Of a stretch of DNA of 18,306 nt, positions 14,594 through 18,306 are shown one piece after another. The first letter of the stretch is position 1; the number at the start of each line of letters is the position of its first letter. Below the pieces are notes generated by a model. That model searched no databases, was not told the origin of the DNA, and saw only the letters and a list, made by a program, of their open reading frames with translations. Position numbers and translations under genes: made by a program. Origin of the DNA: Kiritimatiellia bacterium (GTDB taxonomy: Bacteria; Verrucomicrobiota; Kiritimatiellia; RFP12; UBA1067); NCBI GenBank assembly GCA_017999015.1, contig JAGOBZ010000020.1, forward strand, positions 1 to 18,306, written 5' to 3'.

Positions 14594-14604
14594 TTCTGTG
14601 GGGC
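14584..14604 (+). promoter_or_regulatory. Hairpin spanning the stop codon and following RBS region
   Basis: GCCCCGC (14584-14590) pairs with GTGGGGC (14598-14604) as a 7-bp stem with one G-U, around a 7-base loop holding the TGA stop of the coiled-coil gene. The CAGGAA ribosome-binding site of the next gene begins two bases later. Ribosomes finishing the first gene would melt it, suggesting translational coupling. Confidence 0.4.
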
Positions 14605-14616
14605 GACAGGAACAAC

Positions 14617-15564
14617 ATGACGACTTTCAAACGTTTTCAAACGCCGTTCATTCTCGCCACACTCTTGCTGCTGACCGCCTCGGGGCTCATGACCGGCTGG
14701 ACGGGCCGCCTTACCGCCCCGCTGACACAGCGCAATCTCGACTTCCTCGACGCTTCGATCAAGGACACCTTTCACCTCATGATTCCGGTCGGCGCTGCCA
14801 AAGCCGCCGCCGACATCGTGGAGGGATCAACCCTGAACGTCGAGGCGGGCGCGGTCTTCGCCAAGGCCGGCATGACCATAGAGGCCGGCGACTCGCTGCA
14901 GCCTCTGCTCGACTACATCGAGGTCGCCTGGAATCTGCTGCTCGCCAGCATGGTCTATCTGGTGACCGTCAAATGCGTGGTGAGCGGTGCCGGTGCCACC
15001 GCCGGTCCGCTGCTGGCCTTTGCGCTGGGCGTCTTTCTGCTCAACAGCCTCGTCGCCCGGTTCGCCGCCAACCAGCAGGCGCTCCGGCAGGTGTTGCACC
15101 GCCTCGGCGCGATCTTCCTGCTCTGCGCCCTGCTCTTCCTGCTGATCATCCCGCTGACCGTCGCCGGCTCGGCCTATCTCGCCCGCCACACCACCGCCCC
15201 CATGCGCGAGTCGGTCAGCGCCTCGTTCCAGAAGATCGGCAAGGTCTTCTCGCTGGAGCGCTTCCATGCGACCGACGACCTCAAAGAGAAGGCGGTCGTG
15301 CTGAAGGACAAACTGTCCGAACTGGGACTGTATGCCAAGGATGCCATTTCGGACGTGGCGTTCGCGGTCTGCACGCTCGCAGCCGTCAAGCTGCTCAACG
15401 GCGTTGTCTTCCCGCTCGCTTCATTCGGCTTCCTGATCTGGCTGGTTCGCGGCTGCCTCTGGCCCGTACTCGGCCTGAGCGAACGTCCTTTGGCCGGCGA
15501 CGACCTCCGGCGCCTCAGTGACTTTCTGCGCCCCCCGCATGATTCCCAACCCCCTCCCTCCTAA
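14617..15564 (+). CDS. Multi-pass integral membrane protein of unknown function
   Basis: This is a 315-residue protein without a recognised family. Hydrophobic segments lie at about 11-28, 104-121, 130-147, 163-188 and 246-286, the last long enough to cross twice, giving about five or six crossings. Two soluble stretches separate them. Residues 40-100 form a likely periplasmic loop after the first helix, and 190-245 form a helical, charged stretch (MRESVSASFQKIGKVF, DDLKEKAVVLKDKL). The start at 14617 has CAGGAA upstream. The final residues PPHDSQPPPS are written by the beginning of a pyrimidine-rich repeat tract, and the TAA stop sits inside the repeat unit CCTAACTCC, so the C-terminus may be a recent repeat-derived addition. 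It pairs with the upstream coiled-coil gene. Function unknown. Confidence 0.75.
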   Translation: MTTFKRFQTPFILATLLLLTASGLMTGWTGRLTAPLTQRNLDFLDASIKDTFHLMIPVGAAKAAADIVEGSTLNVEAGAVFAKAGMTIEAGDSLQPLLDYIEVAWNLLLASMVYLVTVKCVVSGAGATAGPLLAFALGVFLLNSLVARFAANQQALRQVLHRLGAIFLLCALLFLLIIPLTVAGSAYLARHTTAPMRESVSASFQKIGKVFSLERFHATDDLKEKAVVLKDKLSELGLYAKDAISDVAFAVCTLAAVKLLNGVVFPLASFGFLIWLVRGCLWPVLGLSERPLAGDDLRRLSDFLRPPHDSQPPPS

Positions 15565-15632
15565 CTCCTCCTTCTTCCTTCCCCCCAACCAACTCCTAAA
15601 TCCTAACTTTTAACTCCTTACGTCCCCCTCTC
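15550..15632. repeat. Pyrimidine-rich degenerate repeat tract, copy 1
   Basis: An almost purine-poor plus-strand tract with recurring CCTAACT/AACTCCT words covers the end of the membrane gene and the whole gap up to the JetD-like start. The 13-mer TCCTAACTCCTCC (15559-15571) recurs at 16897-16909. No Shine-Dalgarno is present in it. Confidence 0.7.
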
Positions 15633-15635
15633 CCC

Positions 15636-16838
15636 ATGACCCCTGCTGACTGGCAAGAGCGGCTCGACCGTTGTCCGGATATGCGCCCCTGGCTGCTGCG
15701 GGCCGCACGCCACGCCATTTCCGATAAGCCGATCCCGGCCTCGCTCACGCTGGGCGACGTACCGACGGACCGCGCGGTCCGGCGCGCGCTGGAGGAGATC
15801 TTTCCCGGCTGCCGCGAGGTAAACGGCCGCCTCAAGGCCAAACTGGACCCTGTCCTGCGCGACCGCCAGCTCTGGCTGCCGCTCGCCGAACGGCTGAAGC
15901 TGCTGCCGCAACCGCCATGCGCGGCGCCCACACCGGCAGCGCGCCGCGACCAGACCCTGCGCAAGCTGAGTCTGCTGTTCCCGCAGGAGCAGGCGCTGCT
16001 CGCAAGCCTGCGCGACTCGGTGCCCGCGCTGCGCTTTTTCAGAAGCGCCACTTCGGCCGCCGATGACCTGATTGCGCTTTTCAAAGCGCTGCTCTTTCTG
16101 CGGCAAGCGCCGTCGGGCATCACCCTTTCGGAACTCGGCGCAAAGTTTTTCAACGACAGCAAGGCCCTTCGCGGCGGCGCGCGGCGCCAGCAGTTCGAGC
16201 ATCTGTTGCGCCTGGACGCCGGCGACGAACAGCGCGACTCCACCGCCCTGCTCAATGCCTATGGCGTCATCGAGAATCCGTATACCACACACGCCGTCGT
16301 TTTCGCGCCCTTCGCCTACCGCACGCCGGACGGCGCCTGGCTGGATTGGCCGCTGCGTCTTTGGCAGCGGGGCGAGGCCGCGATCCTCTCCTGGCGCACC
16401 GTGCGCACCATCGAGTCGCTCCGTTTCGAAGCGCCTTGCCCGGTCATCGTCACCAGTGAAAACGCCGCCCCCTTCCACCGCCTGGTTGAGGCGCGCCGTG
16501 CCGCCCTCTATACCGAAGGCTATCCCAACGCCGCTGTGAAAACCCTGCTCGCCTGTTGCGCCCAAGCCGGCCTCTCGGCCCTGCATTGGGGCGACACCGA
16601 TCTCGACGGGTACCGCATCGCCGAGCAGGTCGCGCGCTGCCTGCCGACCTCGCTCCATGTGCCGCCGGCACGCGGCGCACGACCGCTACGCCTCACGCAC
16701 GACCAGCACAGCCGCCTCGCGCAGTTCATCGACACCCATCCCGACTTCCCTTTCCTTGCCCAGTTGCGGCACACACTCGCCAACGGCTGGCTTGAACAGG
16801 AACAATCCATCGACACCTTCCCCTCATCCCCACCTTAA
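15636..16838 (+). CDS. JetD-like TOPRIM-domain protein (Wadjet JetD C-terminal family)
   Basis: This 400-residue protein resembles JetD (DUF3322/DUF2220), the topoisomerase VI/Spo11-like nuclease subunit of the Wadjet plasmid-restriction system. The middle segment ITLSELGAKFFNDSKAL (162-178) matches the family's conserved 'LS.lfGDSK' stretch. The C-terminal TOPRIM-like part has the acidic Glu275 in VTSENAAPF, then TEGYPNAAVKTLL (293-305) and HWGDTDLDGYRIA (317-329), giving the D-x-D-x-D metal cluster Asp320, 322 and 324. These catalytic acids appear intact. No JetA, JetB or JetC condensin genes are adjacent, so it is an orphan here. The start at 15636 has no Shine-Dalgarno and follows a pyrimidine-rich tract. 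The family call rests on motifs read by eye. Confidence 0.72.
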   Translation: MTPADWQERLDRCPDMRPWLLRAARHAISDKPIPASLTLGDVPTDRAVRRALEEIFPGCREVNGRLKAKLDPVLRDRQLWLPLAERLKLLPQPPCAAPTPAARRDQTLRKLSLLFPQEQALLASLRDSVPALRFFRSATSAADDLIALFKALLFLRQAPSGITLSELGAKFFNDSKALRGGARRQQFEHLLRLDAGDEQRDSTALLNAYGVIENPYTTHAVVFAPFAYRTPDGAWLDWPLRLWQRGEAAILSWRTVRTIESLRFEAPCPVIVTSENAAPFHRLVEARRAALYTEGYPNAAVKTLLACCAQAGLSALHWGDTDLDGYRIAEQVARCLPTSLHVPPARGARPLRLTHDQHSRLAQFIDTHPDFPFLAQLRHTLANGWLEQEQSIDTFPSSPP

Positions 16839-16839
16839 T

Positions 16840-16874
16840 CGTTGAGCGTTGAGCGTTGAGCGTTGAAAGTTATC
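16840..16874. repeat. Period-7 tandem repeat (GAGCGTT/GAAAGTT), copy 2, inverted
   Basis: Directly after the JetD-like stop, the plus strand reads a partial unit, then GAGCGTT three times (16844-16864) and GAAAGTT (16865-16871), ending GAAAGTTATC. This is the reverse complement of the family at 7916-7960, with the identical GATAACTTTC boundary. Confidence 0.8.
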
Positions 16875-16915
16875 TTCCTCCTCCTTCCTTTCTCCTTCCT
16901 AACTCCTCCCTTCTG
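16872..16915. repeat. Pyrimidine-rich degenerate repeat tract, copy 2
   Basis: CTTCCTCC-like words and the shared 13-mer TCCTAACTCCTCC (16897-16909) fill the gap between the heptamer repeat and the ATP-grasp start. As with copy 1, it immediately precedes a plus-strand gene that lacks a Shine-Dalgarno. Confidence 0.65.
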
Positions 16916-16916
16916 C

Positions 16917-17861
16917 ATGCTCACCCCCTACACCACAACCCTGACCGATGAAGCCGAAAGCCGCGGCATCCGCGTCACCTTCATCAATGAAGATCCTGAT
17001 CTGCCGATCTTCGACCTCTGTCGGAACGGCGAATGCGTGCGTTGTTTCAACGCCCTCACCGACCGGGTCGGCGCGGCCACGTACCACCTGGTCAATCACA
17101 AGCGCGCCTGCCACGAATGGCTGGCGCGTCAGCGCATCCCGGTGCCGGCGCAAACCGTCTATGACGATGCGCATCTCTCTCGCGCCCTGGACTTTCTCCG
17201 CGACCACGCGCCGATCGTCGTCAAGCCCTGCATGCAATGGGGCGGCCGCGGTGTTTCGATGGGCGTGCGCACGCCCGCCGACCTGCATGCCGCCGTCCGC
17301 TTCGCACGGCATTTCGAGCCGGACGTGCTGCTTGAAGAAACCGTGCCCGGCGAAGACTTGCGCGTGATCCTCGTCGGCGGCGAATTGGCGGCCGCCATCC
17401 GCCGGGCGCCCGCCGCCGTCACCGGCGACGGCGTCCACACGCTGCGCCAGCTCATTCTGCGCCGCAACGCTTCCCGCCGCCGCGAGGACCCCAGCAATCT
17501 GATCCCGTGGGACGCCGAAACGCGCCGCAACCTCGTGGAGCTTGGACGCCGTCCCGAAGAAATCCCAGCCTGCGGCGAGCAGGTGCGTGTGCGCCTGACC
17601 AACAACTACCACACCGGCGGCACGGTCGATGTCGTCACAGCCGACGTGCCTGCCCGTGCGCTCCGCATCGCGCAACGCATCGTGCGCCGGCTGGAACTGC
17701 CGCTGGCCGGCGTCGATTTCCTGATCGACCGCGCCACGCGCCGGTTCACGGTCATCGAGGTCAGCCCCGACATGGCCATCTCGCCGCCCGAAGGCGCGAC
17801 CGTCGCGCGCCGCCTTCTCGACCTCCTCTTTCCCGACACAAAACGAAAGGACTCGCCATGA
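16917..17861 (+). CDS. ATP-grasp ligase, cyanophycin-synthetase/GshF-like
   Basis: This 314-residue cytoplasmic ATP-grasp enzyme should activate a carboxylate as acyl-phosphate and join it to an amine. It corresponds to the ATP-grasp domain of CphA or GshF without their extra domains. Visible features are LVNHKRACHEWLARQRIPVP (58-77), VVKP (101-104) with ATP-binding Lys103, the glycine loop GGRGVSMGV (109-117), LLEETVPGEDLRVILVGG (138-155), VTGDGVHTLRQLI (168-180) and NNYHTGGT (229-236). The C-terminal metal site reads IEVSPDM (280-286), with Ser283 where the family has Asn (EVN). I start at the ATG at 16917; the open frame also includes a TTG inside a repeat, which I reject. It overlaps the next gene by ATGA. 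The product is unknown. Confidence 0.82.
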   Translation: MLTPYTTTLTDEAESRGIRVTFINEDPDLPIFDLCRNGECVRCFNALTDRVGAATYHLVNHKRACHEWLARQRIPVPAQTVYDDAHLSRALDFLRDHAPIVVKPCMQWGGRGVSMGVRTPADLHAAVRFARHFEPDVLLEETVPGEDLRVILVGGELAAAIRRAPAAVTGDGVHTLRQLILRRNASRRREDPSNLIPWDAETRRNLVELGRRPEEIPACGEQVRVRLTNNYHTGGTVDVVTADVPARALRIAQRIVRRLELPLAGVDFLIDRATRRFTVIEVSPDMAISPPEGATVARRLLDLLFPDTKRKDSP

Positions 17862-18306
17862 AACATGCCAGCGCCCTGATCGCCGGAGCCCTCTGCTCCG
17901 CGCTGTTCGCCCGCTCGGAGCCTTCGATCGAATACCGCTATCTGGACGGCCTCGCCGCGCCCAAGCGCTGGTCACCCTCCGAATGCGAGGTGACCCTTTC
18001 GCCGCACCGCGCCTGGGAGCATCCGGTCGCCTGCATGCGCATTCCTGTCGACTTTCATGCCGGCGAGAAAGCCTACCCCATCGGCTGGCCGCGCATGTAT
18101 CTGAGTCTGGACGCCGACGAGCAGGGATGGTCCGAGTACGACCGCTTCGAATTCCAACTCTACACCGAAAGCTCGCGCGAGCGGCTGCCCGCGCGTCCGG
18201 TCACCTTTCACCTCTACGACACGCAGGGGCAGAAGAAGCTCATCGTGCTGGAACAGGCCGCGCTGAAAGCGTGGCGCACTGTCAGCATCAACCTCTCCGA
18301 CCTCGG
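17858..18306 (+). CDS. Secreted beta-sandwich protein (C-terminus outside window)
   Basis: An open frame of 149 residues runs off the window. It begins with a short signal peptide (about 1-20, ALIAGALCSALFARSEP) and then a soluble domain without transmembrane segments. The run WPRMYLSLDADEQGWSEYDRF and the following RPVTFHLYDTQGQKKLIVL resemble the galactose-binding-like N-terminal domains of secreted carbohydrate-active proteins in Lentisphaerota/Kiritimatiellota. Any catalytic domain would lie downstream and cannot be seen. The ATG at 17858 overlaps the ATP-grasp stop as ATGA and has AAAGGA upstream, so the two are co-translated. The pairing of a cytoplasmic ligase with a secreted protein is unusual. 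Confidence 0.8.
   Translation, partial: MKHASALIAGALCSALFARSEPSIEYRYLDGLAAPKRWSPSECEVTLSPHRAWEHPVACMRIPVDFHAGEKAYPIGWPRMYLSLDADEQGWSEYDRFEFQLYTESSRERLPARPVTFHLYDTQGQKKLIVLEQAALKAWRTVSINLSDL

Noticed and set aside
15636..16838. Complete Wadjet (JetABCD) defence system
   Set aside because: Only a JetD-like gene is present; neighbours are not condensin-like JetA, JetB or JetC.
16863..16916. TTG start giving the ATP-grasp protein a hydrophobic N-terminal 'signal peptide'
   Set aside because: Those codons are written by the heptamer and pyrimidine repeats; the family normally starts near the ATG at 16917.
16899..17975. Minus-strand 358-codon open frame opposite the ATP-grasp gene
   Set aside because: It is antisense to a clear ATP-grasp enzyme, with a shadow-type composition.

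Overview
The window is a GC-rich, densely packed bacterial chromosome segment with short intergenic gaps. It most resembles the PVC superphylum, especially Kiritimatiellota/Lentisphaerota. This placement is an inference from protein style: a secreted protein ending in a DSDGDGMEDW...GTDP calcium-loop plus beta-domain tail, Lentisphaerota-style SGNH hydrolase and secreted beta-sandwich proteins, and a Tat-signal Gfo/Idh/MocA oxidoreductase. No rRNA, tRNA, CRISPR array, transposase or phage gene was seen. No gene-free stretch exceeds about 300 bases.

Region 1 (1-5210) is an amino-sugar/glycan locus. On the minus strand, in transcription order, it holds a ROK-family protein (2783-4153), a PIG-L/LmbE-type deacetylase (1892-2746), an N-acetylhexosamine 1-kinase-like phosphotransferase (717-1832) and a secreted SGNH/GDSL esterase cut by the window edge (1-637). 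An AraC-type regulator (4266-5210) is divergently transcribed and is the obvious local regulator. The set fits deacetylation and phosphorylation of N-acetylated sugars released from glycans.

Region 2 (5258-7880) starts with a short secreted protein gene broken by one frameshift (5258-5727, minus). It is followed by a complete respiratory nitrite-ammonification module, nrfH-nrfA. NrfA carries CXXCH rather than CXXCK at its active-site haem. nrfH has no convincing Shine-Dalgarno of its own and appears coupled to a 15-codon leader ORF (5891-5938).

Region 3 (8007-11061, minus) is a tight operon of argG, a dihydroorotate-dehydrogenase-like flavoprotein and a TatD-family hydrolase. Region 4 (11270-13848, plus) is a Tat-exported Gfo/Idh/MocA oxidoreductase followed by a YqhD-like iron-dependent alcohol dehydrogenase.

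Region 5 (13913-18306, plus) is the least explained part. It holds a membrane-anchored coiled-coil protein, a multi-pass membrane protein, a JetD-like TOPRIM-domain protein without JetABC neighbours, a CphA-type ATP-grasp ligase and a secreted protein running off the end. The last two overlap by ATGA.

Several gene junctions carry degenerate short tandem repeats: a period-8 family at 1848-1895, a period-7 family at 7916-7960 and 16840-16874, and a pyrimidine-rich CCTAACTCC family at 15550-15632 and 16872-16915. The SD-less genes at 15636 and 16917 start directly after the pyrimidine-rich tracts.
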